Shown one piece after another: positions 50,720-59,870 of a DNA stretch of 64,000 nucleotides. Under the pieces are notes generated by a model that was not told the DNA's origin, ran no database searches, and worked only from the letters and a program-made list of their open reading frames with translations. The stretch comes from an uncultured Actinomycetes bacterium (GTDB lineage Bacteria > Actinomycetota > Actinomycetes > Nanopelagicales > Nanopelagicaceae): contig CAILXX010000002.1 in the NCBI GenBank assembly GCA_903838295.1, forward strand, positions 1-64,000, in the 5' to 3' direction. How positions within the stretch are numbered: the stretch's first letter is position 1; every line of letters begins with the position of its first letter. The translations under genes and the position numbers were made by a program.

Positions 50720-53700
50720 TTAGAAAACCAGACAATCCGGTCCTAGGACTGATTTTAAGTCGGCGCTTAAACTTGGTGAGGCGGTGACGCGTAGTTCGTC
50801 GTCAATCTTCATGACCAACCCCTTGCTTCCATCATCTAGCTTCAAGTGCACCTCTCTCGAACCTGGATGGGATCGCAGAATCTCCTTCATCCGATCCACC
50901 AATGGAGCGGTCACACGCGCCGAATCTATGGAGATGATAAGTGGTCCCGTTGGTCCCCCACTGATATCAGGCATCGTCATTTCCAAAGCGGTGATACGAG
51001 GTGCTTCTTCTCGCTTGTCAATCCTGCCTCGTATGACAACAACTCGATCTTCAATCAAATTCATGGCATGTGTTTGATACGAATTTGCAAAGAAGAGAAC
51101 ATCCACTGCTCCCTCTAAGTCTTCGATAGAGACAATAGCCCAAGAATTTCCCTGCTTGGAAACCTTACGTTGTACCTGGGTGATAAGTCCACCAATATTA
51201 ACGATCTGATCATGACCCACAGAATCTTCGGCGAGTTGCGACAATGGCATATCAACTGCCGATCGAAGGACGTGCTCAACCCCCAATAATGGATGATCAG
51301 AAACATAAAGTCCCAACATTTCGCGTTCATAGCTCAGTAAAAGTGTTTTATCCCATTCTTCGGTCGGGATATCTAGCTCGACACCAGAAACCGATGTTGA
51401 CGCTTCCTCGTTCATGCTTCCGAAGAGATCAAATTGTCCAATCGATTCGGCTCGCTTCGTCTCGCTAATCGAGTCAATTGCTTCAAGATAAACCATCATT
51501 AATCCGCGTCGGGATGAACCCAGGGAATCAAATGCGCCTGCCTTAATCAGCGATTCGATCGTCTTCTTGTTGCACACTTGCTGGTCTACCTTCGCCAAGA
51601 AGTCACCAAAAGATCCGTAGCGCCCTTTACTTAGACGATTGACCACAATGGAACCAACCACGTTTTCACCGACGTTACGGATAGCAGTCAATCCAAAGCG
51701 AATATCTTTACCAAGTGGTGTGTAATCAGATGCCGATTCGTTGACATCTGGAGGCAAGACTTTGATCCCCATGCGACGGCACTCATTTAGGTATAGGGCA
51801 CTTTTATCTTTATCGTCCCTGACAGATGTGAGTAAGGCCGCCATATATTCAGTTGGATAGTTAGCCTTCAAATACCCCGTCCAATATGAAACCAATCCAT
51901 ACCCCGCTGAGTGAGCGCGGTTGAATGCGTAATCAGAGAAGGGGATCAATGTGTCCCAAAGTTTTTTAATTGCAGATGTACCAAAACCACTGGTGACCAT
52001 TCCGGCTTCAAAGTTTACGTACTCTTTATCTAGAATCTCTTTATTCTTCTTACCCATCGCCTTGCGCAAGAGATCCGCACGACCTAGCGAGAAACCTGCA
52101 ACTTTTTGAGCAATCGCCATAACCTGTTCTTGATACACGATCAAGCCATAGGTATCTCCAAGAATTTCAGAAAGAGGTTCAGATAACTCTTCATGAATTG
52201 GTTCAACCGGTTTACGTTTGTTCTTTCGATCTGCATAATCTGTGTGCGCATTCACGCCCATCGGTCCGGGACGATACAAAGCAATGACTGCAGAGATATC
52301 TTCAAACGAGTCAGGCGCCATCTGCCTCAGAAGTGCTCTCATCGGACCACCATCAAGCTGGAAGACACCTAATGTTTCGCCTTTGCCAAGCAAATCGAAG
52401 GTCTTCTTATCATCTAGGGTGAGTGTAGATAAATCTAAATCGATTCCTTGATTCTCCTTGATGTTAATCAAGCAATCATCTAGGACTGAAAGATTACGAA
52501 GACCTAAGAAATCCATCTTCAAAAGCCCAATTGCTTCACAGGCGCCCATATCAAACTGAGTGATAATTGCTCCGTCAGATTCTCTGCGATGAATCGGGAT
52601 TACTTCTAGCAATGGCTCTTTACTTAAGATAACCCCCGCCGCGTGTACGCCCCATTGACGTTTCAAACCCTCTAGGCCCATAGCAGTATCCACAATCCGC
52701 TTTGCATCTATATCGGTCTCGTAAAGTGTTCGAACTTCGCCAGCTTCACCATATCGATCATTTTTTGGATCGAAGATTCCAGATAGCGTGATGTCCTTAC
52801 CCATAATTGTTGGCGGTAACGCTTTCGTGATCTTGTCACCTATCGCATAGGGATACCCAAGGACTCTCGTGGCATCTTTGAGAGCCTGCTTAGACTTAAT
52901 ATTGCTGTATGTGATGATCTGGGCGACACGATCCTCGCCATATTTATTAGTTGCATACGCAATCATTTCGGATCTGCGGCGCTCGTCGAAGTCCAGATCA
53001 ATATCTGGCATCGAAATACGTTCTGGGTTTAGAAATCGCTCAAATAAAAGTCCGTGCTTAATCGGGTCCAATGCAGTGATACCTAGTGCATAAGAAACGA
53101 GAGAGCCTGCCGCTGATCCACGACCGGGTCCTACACGAATTCCAACTTCACGAGCATGGGCACATAAATCTGCAACTACCAAGAAATATCCTGGAAATCC
53201 CATCTTGATCATGGTGGTTAATTCGTAATCAAGTCGCTCCTGATAATCGCTAGAAACAGCGCCATTCATACGATCTACGAGGCCTTGATTTGCCAACTTC
53301 GTAAGCCAAGAATCTTCAGTCTCCCCCGCCGGGACACCAAACTGGGGCAAGAGATTATCCCCTTCACGCATTGTTACATTGCAACGCTCCGCTATAAGCA
53401 AGGTGTTATCGCAGGCATCTGGTAAATCTTTAAATAATTCGCGCATCTGCTGCGCGCTCTTTAAATAGAATTCATTATTCTCAAATTTAAAGCGTTTTGG
53501 ATCGGCAATTGTGGAACCCGATTGCACGCATAGCAGGGCCTCGTGAGCACCGGCATCTTCATATTTTGTGTAGTGAAGATCGTTTGTAGCCAACAATGGG
53601 AGCCCTAAATCATCTCCCAGTTTCAGAAGATCCTTTTTAACTCGATTTTCAACATCGATGCCATGATCCATAATTTCTAAGAAGAAATTCTGCGGCCCAA

Positions 53701-54238
53701 AGATATCTCGCAAATCACTCGCTGCCTTGACAGCCTCTTTATAAGCACCCATTCGAAGTCGAGTTTGAATTTCACCACCAGGACAACCAGTTGTTGCAAT
53801 AATCCCCTGCGAATATTTTGCAAGAAGTTCACGGTCCATTCTGGGTTTGTAATAGAAACCTTCGAGGGAGGCGAGTGAGGAGAGCTTGAATAAATTAGAG
53901 AGCCCCGTGTTATCTTCTGCTAACAAGGTCATGTGGGTATATGCGCCACCGCCCGACACATCATCTTCTCCACCTTCGGCCCATTTGACTCGCTTCTTAT
54001 CAAAGCGACTCTCTGGCGCTACATAGGCTTCAATACCAATGATGGGCTTTACCCCAACTTTTTTCGCCTGCTTATTGAATTCATAGGCGCCGAATACATT
54101 TCCATGATCTGTAATCGCAATCGCAGGCATCTCTTGCCGTGCAACTTCTTTGACCAGCTCTTCTACCCGCGCGGCGCCATCGAGCATCGAATACTCGGTG
54201 TGCACATGCAGGTGAGCGAAGTTGGAATTATTAGGCAC
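50720..54238 (-). CDS. dnaE: DNA polymerase III alpha subunit
   Basis: Replicative polymerase of 1172 residues. The N-terminal PHP domain reads HLHVHTEYSMLDGAA (9-23) with ITDHGNVFG and keeps the metal-binding pattern seen in proofreading-capable actinobacterial DnaE1. The C-family catalytic region has GRGSAAGSLVSYALGIT and PDIDLDF with the active Asp pair, then KMDFLGLRNLSVL. A tandem helix-hairpin-helix and an OB fold close the protein. The start is GTG at 54238. It lies between rluD and hisD, a common actinobacterial order. Confidence 0.97.
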   Translation of the reverse strand: MPNNSNFAHLHVHTEYSMLDGAARVEELVKEVARQEMPAIAITDHGNVFGAYEFNKQAKKVGVKPIIGIEAYVAPESRFDKKRVKWAEGGEDDVSGGGAYTHMTLLAEDNTGLSNLFKLSSLASLEGFYYKPRMDRELLAKYSQGIIATTGCPGGEIQTRLRMGAYKEAVKAASDLRDIFGPQNFFLEIMDHGIDVENRVKKDLLKLGDDLGLPLLATNDLHYTKYEDAGAHEALLCVQSGSTIADPKRFKFENNEFYLKSAQQMRELFKDLPDACDNTLLIAERCNVTMREGDNLLPQFGVPAGETEDSWLTKLANQGLVDRMNGAVSSDYQERLDYELTTMIKMGFPGYFLVVADLCAHAREVGIRVGPGRGSAAGSLVSYALGITALDPIKHGLLFERFLNPERISMPDIDLDFDERRRSEMIAYATNKYGEDRVAQIITYSNIKSKQALKDATRVLGYPYAIGDKITKALPPTIMGKDITLSGIFDPKNDRYGEAGEVRTLYETDIDAKRIVDTAMGLEGLKRQWGVHAAGVILSKEPLLEVIPIHRRESDGAIITQFDMGACEAIGLLKMDFLGLRNLSVLDDCLINIKENQGIDLDLSTLTLDDKKTFDLLGKGETLGVFQLDGGPMRALLRQMAPDSFEDISAVIALYRPGPMGVNAHTDYADRKNKRKPVEPIHEELSEPLSEILGDTYGLIVYQEQVMAIAQKVAGFSLGRADLLRKAMGKKNKEILDKEYVNFEAGMVTSGFGTSAIKKLWDTLIPFSDYAFNRAHSAGYGLVSYWTGYLKANYPTEYMAALLTSVRDDKDKSALYLNECRRMGIKVLPPDVNESASDYTPLGKDIRFGLTAIRNVGENVVGSIVVNRLSKGRYGSFGDFLAKVDQQVCNKKTIESLIKAGAFDSLGSSRRGLMMVYLEAIDSISETKRAESIGQFDLFGSMNEEASTSVSGVELDIPTEEWDKTLLLSYEREMLGLYVSDHPLLGVEHVLRSAVDMPLSQLAEDSVGHDQIVNIGGLITQVQRKVSKQGNSWAIVSIEDLEGAVDVLFFANSYQTHAMNLIEDRVVVIRGRIDKREEAPRITALEMTMPDISGGPTGPLIISIDSARVTAPLVDRMKEILRSHPGSREVHLKLDDGSKGLVMKIDDELRVTASPSLSADLKSVLGPDCLVF

Positions 54239-54261
54239 GATTAGGGAGATTACTACTGCAA

Positions 54262-55224
54262 TTAATTCTGGTGGGTATTTCGCTCAAGCACGGCAAGTGA
54301 GCGTGTCAGATCCTCGGGATATTCCGAAAGAAAGGCCAGGTGCTCCCCCGTAATTGGGTGAGTCAGTTTCAGCTCACGAGCGTGTAACCACGGTCGATGA
54401 ATGTTTAAACGATCTGCAATTGTGTGATCGGCTCCGTATGTGAGGTCGCCGACCAAGGGATGGTGCAGCGCCGAAAAATGTACACGGATTTGATGGGTTC
54501 GACCCGTCTCGAGTTCGATCTCAAGAAGTGAGACCGCCGGAAAGAGTTCTAATGATGTGTAATGGGTAATACTCGGCTTCCCGTCAGCAACTACCGCAAA
54601 ACGATAATCCTCTCGTGGGTGGCGATCGATCGGGGCATCAATAGTTCCCTCTGACGGGTCCATGTGTCCCTGCACCATCGCGTGGTAAACCTTTGTAACA
54701 GTTCGCTCTCGAAATTGATCCTTAAGATGTGAGTAAGCGTTTTCATCTTTTGCAATAATCATTAATCCCGAAGTACCAACATCTAGCCGATGCACAATTC
54801 CTTGGCGTTCGGCAGCACCACTTGTCGATACATTGAAACCTGCGGCAATTACAGCTCCAATAACTGTTGGGCCTTGCCATCCAGGACTTGGATGTGCAGC
54901 CACGCCAACTGGTTTATCGATGACAATTATGTAATCATCGTTATAGACAACCTTAAGTCCATCTACTGGAGTCGGAGTCAGCGACGGTGCGCTTTTCGCC
55001 GCCGGCATCAAAATCTCAAGGACGTCAGATGTAGAAACTTTATCTGATTTGGTCACTGGCTTACCGTTACGAGAAATCTCCTCGTTATCAATTAACGCCA
55101 CAACTGCCGATCTAGATAGTCCTAACATTCTTGCAAGGGCTGCATCTACTCGATCTTGATCTAAACCTTCGGGAATGGAGATAACCTTTAATTCGCGATT
55201 CGGAACTACTCCGTCACTGCTCAT
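54262..55224 (-). CDS. rluD: 23S rRNA pseudouridine synthase, RluD family
   Basis: Isomerises uridines in helix 69 of 23S rRNA or a related target. An S4 RNA-binding domain (about 15-80, RVDAALARMLGLSRSAVVAL) precedes the catalytic domain with DKPVGVAAHPS, the catalytic Asp in VHRLDVGTSGLMI and GRTHQIRVHFSALHHPLVGD. Length 320. The ATG lies 11 bases inside the 3' end of lspA, a long-standing neighbour pair in bacteria. RluD is the best guess among the RluA/C/D paralogues. Confidence 0.92.
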   Translation of the reverse strand: MSSDGVVPNRELKVISIPEGLDQDRVDAALARMLGLSRSAVVALIDNEEISRNGKPVTKSDKVSTSDVLEILMPAAKSAPSLTPTPVDGLKVVYNDDYIIVIDKPVGVAAHPSPGWQGPTVIGAVIAAGFNVSTSGAAERQGIVHRLDVGTSGLMIIAKDENAYSHLKDQFRERTVTKVYHAMVQGHMDPSEGTIDAPIDRHPREDYRFAVVADGKPSITHYTSLELFPAVSLLEIELETGRTHQIRVHFSALHHPLVGDLTYGADHTIADRLNIHRPWLHARELKLTHPITGEHLAFLSEYPEDLTRSLAVLERNTHQN

Positions 55225-55714
55225 CTCGCGACCTCGGTTTCACATTCTTCAGCAATAGCAGAGCAATAGCGGCTGCTGAGATAACAATAGACGTATCTGC
55301 CAGATTAAATACTGGCCAATGAGGGAGGCGAATCCAGTCGACCACAGATCCCCGAAAGAAATACGGAGCCCTAAAAACTCTATCGCTCAGGTTTCCAAGT
55401 ATGCCTCCCAAGAGGAGTCCCAAGGCTAAACCCCACATCCGCGAGGTAATCGAACGGGCGAATATGTAGATTCCGACTATCGCGCATATCGAAAGCACTG
55501 AAAGGAAGATGGTCGCAGAAGTTGCCAAGCTAAACGCTGCACCCGAGTTGAAGGTCAGTTGAAATTCAAGTGCATGACCGAAAATCTGCTTCGGCGTCGA
55601 GGAGAGAAGACGCTTCGCCATGGACTTAGTAGTCCAATCGAACAGGTATGAGGCGAGCGCAACAATGACTAAAAGGCGAACCGCAGAATTAATATGAGGT
55701 GCTGATTTACTCAG
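55214..55714 (-). CDS. lspA: Lipoprotein signal peptidase, CTG start
   Basis: Membrane aspartyl protease that removes lipoprotein signal peptides after Lgt acts. The active Asp residues lie in GNLSDRVFRAPY and FNLADTSIVIS. The first ATG (55621) would drop the first membrane helix. The same frame continues upstream through VRLLVIVALASYLFDWTTKS, the expected LspA first helix, up to CTG at 55714. There is no ATG, GTG or TTG in between. The CTG overlaps the previous stop as CTGA and has GAGGA at good spacing. This gives 166 residues, the family length. Confidence 0.88.
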   Translation of the reverse strand: MSKSAPHINSAVRLLVIVALASYLFDWTTKSMAKRLLSSTPKQIFGHALEFQLTFNSGAAFSLATSATIFLSVLSICAIVGIYIFARSITSRMWGLALGLLLGGILGNLSDRVFRAPYFFRGSVVDWIRLPHWPVFNLADTSIVISAAAIALLLLKNVKPRSRDEQ

Positions 55715-56562
55715 CGTCGTTCCTCTTTCTGCTTACAGGTCATGCAGAGCGTTGCTCGTGGAAAGACTTGAAGTCGTGCCTTACCAATTGCATTTCCACA
55801 TTCTTCGCATCGACCATATGTCTTGCTGTCAATACGTTCGATAGCACGCTCGGTTTGAAGCACCATGTCACGGGCGTTGTACACCAATGACATTTCATGT
55901 TCACGTTCGAAGGTCTTGGTACCTGCATCGGCTTGGTCATCACCCGCTCCAACACCTGCGGCAGAGATTAAATCTTCCATCTCTCCTTCGGCATCTACAA
56001 GCTCTACCCTCAAACGTACTAATTCTTTACCGAGTTCGGTCTTCATGACCTTTAGCTCTGCAGGTGTCCACGGATTTTCATTCTCGGCGACGATCAATGG
56101 CACCGGTGCACCTTTAATCGGCTTGAGCGGAGCAACTTTCTTTCCACTCTTGATTGGACGAGGTGGTGGCGGCATAACCAGGCGTCGTTCCTCGATGACG
56201 ACTTCTGGCCCGGTACTTACTTCATGGGGCGTCACTGTGATTGTGGTCGAGTCACCTTTAGTGGTGCTTTGAAGCTTTGCGGGAAATGGTTTCCCTGGAG
56301 CCTTCTTGGCAAGAGTTGGCTTAACAATATTGGGCGATCTGACGGTGGTGCTTTTAGCTGGCGACACCTTCTTGGCAGGGGCCTTCTTTGCAACTACTTT
56401 TTTCGCAGGCACTTTTTTTGCTACTTTCTTTGCAATCGGTGCCTTTTTGGCAATCTTTTTCACGGCTTTGACAGGGGCTTTTTTGGCCGCTGCTTTTTTG
56501 ACGACCGCTTTTTTAGCGGGCGCCTGCTTTGCTTTGGAAGCCTTTTTCTTAAAGAGTGCCAT
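55711..56562 (-). CDS. DksA/TraR-like zinc-finger protein with Lys/Ala-rich tail
   Basis: C-terminal part (about 175-283) is a DksA/TraR-type RNA polymerase secondary-channel binder: helix pair joined by GAGDDQADAGTKTFE and the C4 zinc finger CEECGNAIGKARLQ...CMTCKQ. The N-terminal 75 or so residues are made of Lys/Ala/Pro repeats such as AKKAPAKK, like histone H1 tails, and should bind nucleic acid without fixed structure. A proline-rich linker lies between. Length 283. The last codons GAG GAA supply the lspA ribosome binding site. Similar Lys/Ala tails occur in other actinobacterial members. Confidence 0.88.
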   Translation of the reverse strand: MALFKKKASKAKQAPAKKAVVKKAAAKKAPVKAVKKIAKKAPIAKKVAKKVPAKKVVAKKAPAKKVSPAKSTTVRSPNIVKPTLAKKAPGKPFPAKLQSTTKGDSTTITVTPHEVSTGPEVVIEERRLVMPPPPRPIKSGKKVAPLKPIKGAPVPLIVAENENPWTPAELKVMKTELGKELVRLRVELVDAEGEMEDLISAAGVGAGDDQADAGTKTFEREHEMSLVYNARDMVLQTERAIERIDSKTYGRCEECGNAIGKARLQVFPRATLCMTCKQKEERR

Positions 56563-56661
56563 AGGCTCCGTAGGCTAGGCGAAGCGAGCCTTTTTACCAA
56601 CTTCGCCGCGCTAGACTCACCCCCCTAATCAGTTGTATATAAGTTCGAATGACCGAGCAGG

Positions 56662-56677
56662 TTCCAATATTTTGGAA
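56662..56677. repeat. Inverted repeat upstream of ileS
   Basis: TTCCAA and TTGGAA separated by TATT, just before the tandem 10-mers. Could be an operator half-site pair. The rest of the 167-base gap between the DksA-like gene and ileS shows no T-box core. Confidence 0.4.
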
Positions 56678-56680
56678 TTT

Positions 56681-56710
56681 TCTTGAATCGTCTTGAATTG
56701 TCTAGAATCA
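56681..56710 (+). promoter_or_regulatory. Three 10-base tandem repeats with the ileS -10 element
   Basis: Units TCTTGAATCG, TCTTGAATTG and TCTAGAATCA follow in register. The last contains TAGAAT (56703-56708), a good -10. Spacing of one helical turn would place the repeated core on one DNA face. A ribosome binding site GGGAGGG (56716-56722) lies seven bases before the ileS GTG. Confidence 0.55.
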
Positions 56711-56729
56711 TAAAAGGGAGGGCACAAGC

Positions 56730-59700
56730 GTGAGCGATGCAGCTTCCAGCCCATTCTCAAGCCTCTCCCCACAAATCGACCTGCCCGCAACCGAACACGA
56801 GATCCTCAAGTTCTGGGAGAGTTCGAATATTTTCGCCAAGACTATCTCCGCTCGGGAAGGCGCACCTCGCTGGACTTTTTACGAGGGCCCACCTACGGCC
56901 AATGGTTCACCAGGCACTCATCACATAGAAGCGCGCGTATTCAAAGATCTCTTTCCTCGCTATCAGACGATGAAGGGGCACCAAGTAATTCGTAAAGCTG
57001 GATGGGACTGCCACGGACTACCTGTAGAGATTGCCGTGGAGAAGGAGCTTGGTTTCTCCGGTAAAGGTGATATCGAAAAATATGGCATCGCTGCATTCAA
57101 TGAAAAGTGTCGTGAATCGGTACAGCGTCACGTGGACGAGTTCACATCCATGACTCGCCGAATGGGATTCTGGGTTGATTTTGATGAAGCGTATTGGACG
57201 ATGTCACCAGAATATGTCGAAAGTGTCTGGTGGTCCCTTCAGCAGATTTGGAAGAAAGGTCTTTTAGTACAAGACCATCGAGTAGCTCCCTATTGCCCAA
57301 GATGTGGCACAGGTCTTTCTGACCACGAACTTGCACAAGGTTATGAAACCGTAACCGATCCTTCCGTCTATGTGCGATTCCCTGCTACATCAGGTGTCAT
57401 CGCCGACCTAGGTGCTTCATTCCTTGTCTGGACGACTACGCCGTGGACATTGGTATCAAACACAGCGATAGCAGTGAACCCTAAAGTTGAGTACCAAGTC
57501 TGCGAAATTACCAAAGACGACACCGTCGAGCGCCTAGTAATTGCGACAAATCTTGCTCAAGTTCTTGGGGATGATCGCAAGGTCATCGCGACATTCCAGG
57601 GATCGGAGTTGGAAAGAATTACCTATAAGCGTCCACTTGATCTTATTGAAATTCCTGACTCTCATTTCATCGTTTTAGCCGACTATGTCACCATCGAAGA
57701 CGGAACCGGCCTGGTGCATCAATCTCCTGCATTCGGAGCGGATGACCTTCTTGTCTGTCGAAAATATGGACTGCCGGTAATTAATCCAATGGCACCTGAT
57801 GGCACTTTCCTTCCAGAGGTACCTTTAGTCGGCGGAATCTTCTTTAAAGAGGCAGATAAGACCCTGGTCAAAGAGCTTAAATCTCGTGGAGTGTTATTCC
57901 GCCAACAGCAATTCGAGCATTCCTACCCGCATTGCTGGCGCTGCCACACACCATTGATGTATTACGCACAACCATCTTGGTATATCCGGACGACCGCTAT
58001 TAAAGATCAGCTCTTAGCTCAAAACGCTAAGACTGATTGGCATCCAGAGACGATCAAAACTGGACGGTTTGGCGATTGGCTGGAGAACAATATTGACTGG
58101 GCCGTTTCTCGCAACCGTTATTGGGGAACACCTTTACCCTTATGGCGCTGCCCCGACAATCATCTTTATTGTGTTGGATCTCTGGCAGAACTTTCGCAAC
58201 TTTCCGGAAGAGAGCTATCACAGACAGATCCACATCGACCTTTTGTTGATGACATCACGATCCCATGTCCCGAATGCTCACTAACAATGAATCGGGTTAG
58301 TGAGGTTATAGATTGCTGGTACGACTCGGGAGCAATGCCTTTTGCACAATGGGGTTATCCTCACAAAGAAGGATCTACCGAAGCCTTTCAAGCGGCATAC
58401 CCTGCTGACTTCATCTGCGAGGCGATCGATCAAACTCGAGGTTGGTTTTATACGTTAATGACGATCGGCACATTGGTGTTCGATGAAAGTTCGTATAAGA
58501 CGGTTCTCTGCCTTGGACACATTTTGGATAAAGATGGTCGCAAGATGAGTAAACACCTCGGAAACGTCCTTCAACCAATCCCTCTCATGGATCAGCACGG
58601 CGCTGATGCGGTCCGCTGGTACATGCTTGCTGCTGGGTCACCTTGGAGTGCAAGGCGCGTTGGCCATGATGCTCTTTCAGATGTAGTTCGCAAAACTCTA
58701 TTAACCTACTGGAATACCGTCTCTTTCTTCACTTTATATGCCAATGCTGCAAACTTTTCACTTCCTGCCAATCAAAAACCATCAGATGTGACCATGGATA
58801 AATGGATTATCTCTGAGCTCAACCAATTGATTAGCGAAGTGGACGATGCATATTCGGAATTTGATTCGCAAGAAGTTGGAGCTCGGCTTGCAACATTTAT
58901 CGATGATTTATCAAACTGGTATGTGCGTCGTTCTCGCAGACGTTTTTGGGATGGTGAATTATCGGCCCTAGAAACTTTGTATACCTGCCTTAAAGTGCTC
59001 ACGCAGTTAATGTCGCCAATGGTTCCTTTCATTACCGAACACGTTTGGCAGACTCTGGTAAGGGCAGGAGAACCTTCTGCTCCAGAATCAGTGCACTTAT
59101 CCTCGTTCCCAATACATGATCCATCTTTAATCAATACTCCCCTTTCTCAATCAGTTGCACTGTCGCGACGACTTGTCGAACTTGGTCGGGCGGCTCGTGC
59201 TGAATCAAAGATCAAGATTCGCCAACCTCTAGCAAGAGCGCTCGTAGCTGCTAACGGTTGGGAGGCTATGGACTCCGAAATTCGTGATCACATTAAGGAC
59301 GAGCTCAACGTTTTGAATCTGGACATCTTGGCAAATGAGAGTGACGACCTGGTGAGCGTCTCCATAAAGGCAAACTTCAGAACTATTGGCGCAAGATATG
59401 GTGCAAACGTCCAATCCATTGCTACTTCTATTGCTGCCTCCGATGCCACCTCTCTGGTTCAGGCACTTCGAAAATCAGGAAGCTATCCACTCGCATATGA
59501 AGGCGGGATTGCAGACCTAACGGTTGAAGATCTAGTTATCACCGAGACTCCAAAAGAAGGATGGTCGGTCGCAAGCCACTCCGGAGAGAGCGTTGCCCTG
59601 GACTTGACTCTAACTGCAGAACTTCTTCAAGCTGGTTTGATGCGTGAAATAATCCGTACCATCCAAGAAGATCGTAAGAATTCTGGCTTTGATATTAGTG

Positions 59701-59867
59701 ATCGCATCCATGTGAGTTGGAACGGTGGCAGCGAAATTGCAGCAGCTCTCACCAAATACCAAGAGGATATTGCAGCCGAAGTTCTAGCTACCTCATTCGA
59801 GCAAGACACAGGTTTACCAATTGAGGGAAACGAAATTGGATTAGGCATAGCACTTAAAAAGAGTTAA
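56730..59867 (+). CDS. ileS: Isoleucyl-tRNA synthetase with GTHH active-site motif
   Basis: Charges tRNA-Ile. The 1045-residue protein has the class I core with PPTANGSPGTHHIEARVFKD, where HIGH is replaced by GTHH (62-65), and KMSKH (605-609). The CP1 editing domain contains WTTTPWTLVSNTAIAVNP, and CPRCGTGLSDHELAQGYE is a zinc-type knuckle. It belongs to the IleRS2 (eukaryote-like) type normal in actinobacteria. GXHH is linked in the literature to strong mupirocin resistance. The GTG start has a good ribosome binding site. It is on the opposite strand from the surrounding division and lsp genes. Confidence 0.97.
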   Translation: MSDAASSPFSSLSPQIDLPATEHEILKFWESSNIFAKTISAREGAPRWTFYEGPPTANGSPGTHHIEARVFKDLFPRYQTMKGHQVIRKAGWDCHGLPVEIAVEKELGFSGKGDIEKYGIAAFNEKCRESVQRHVDEFTSMTRRMGFWVDFDEAYWTMSPEYVESVWWSLQQIWKKGLLVQDHRVAPYCPRCGTGLSDHELAQGYETVTDPSVYVRFPATSGVIADLGASFLVWTTTPWTLVSNTAIAVNPKVEYQVCEITKDDTVERLVIATNLAQVLGDDRKVIATFQGSELERITYKRPLDLIEIPDSHFIVLADYVTIEDGTGLVHQSPAFGADDLLVCRKYGLPVINPMAPDGTFLPEVPLVGGIFFKEADKTLVKELKSRGVLFRQQQFEHSYPHCWRCHTPLMYYAQPSWYIRTTAIKDQLLAQNAKTDWHPETIKTGRFGDWLENNIDWAVSRNRYWGTPLPLWRCPDNHLYCVGSLAELSQLSGRELSQTDPHRPFVDDITIPCPECSLTMNRVSEVIDCWYDSGAMPFAQWGYPHKEGSTEAFQAAYPADFICEAIDQTRGWFYTLMTIGTLVFDESSYKTVLCLGHILDKDGRKMSKHLGNVLQPIPLMDQHGADAVRWYMLAAGSPWSARRVGHDALSDVVRKTLLTYWNTVSFFTLYANAANFSLPANQKPSDVTMDKWIISELNQLISEVDDAYSEFDSQEVGARLATFIDDLSNWYVRRSRRRFWDGELSALETLYTCLKVLTQLMSPMVPFITEHVWQTLVRAGEPSAPESVHLSSFPIHDPSLINTPLSQSVALSRRLVELGRAARAESKIKIRQPLARALVAANGWEAMDSEIRDHIKDELNVLNLDILANESDDLVSVSIKANFRTIGARYGANVQSIATSIAASDATSLVQALRKSGSYPLAYEGGIADLTVEDLVITETPKEGWSVASHSGESVALDLTLTAELLQAGLMREIIRTIQEDRKNSGFDISDRIHVSWNGGSEIAAALTKYQEDIAAEVLATSFEQDTGLPIEGNEIGLGIALKKS

Positions 59868-59870
59868 TTT

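Noticed and set aside
56224-56628. Phe/Leu/Gly-rich frame opposite the DksA-like gene
   Set aside because: It is the antisense reading of the Lys/Ala repeat tail, which gives an artificial hydrophobic-looking protein.
56563-56729. A T-box leader before ileS
   Set aside because: Mycobacterial ileS genes can have one, but the conserved T-box core (TGGNACC-type) and antiterminator were not found here.
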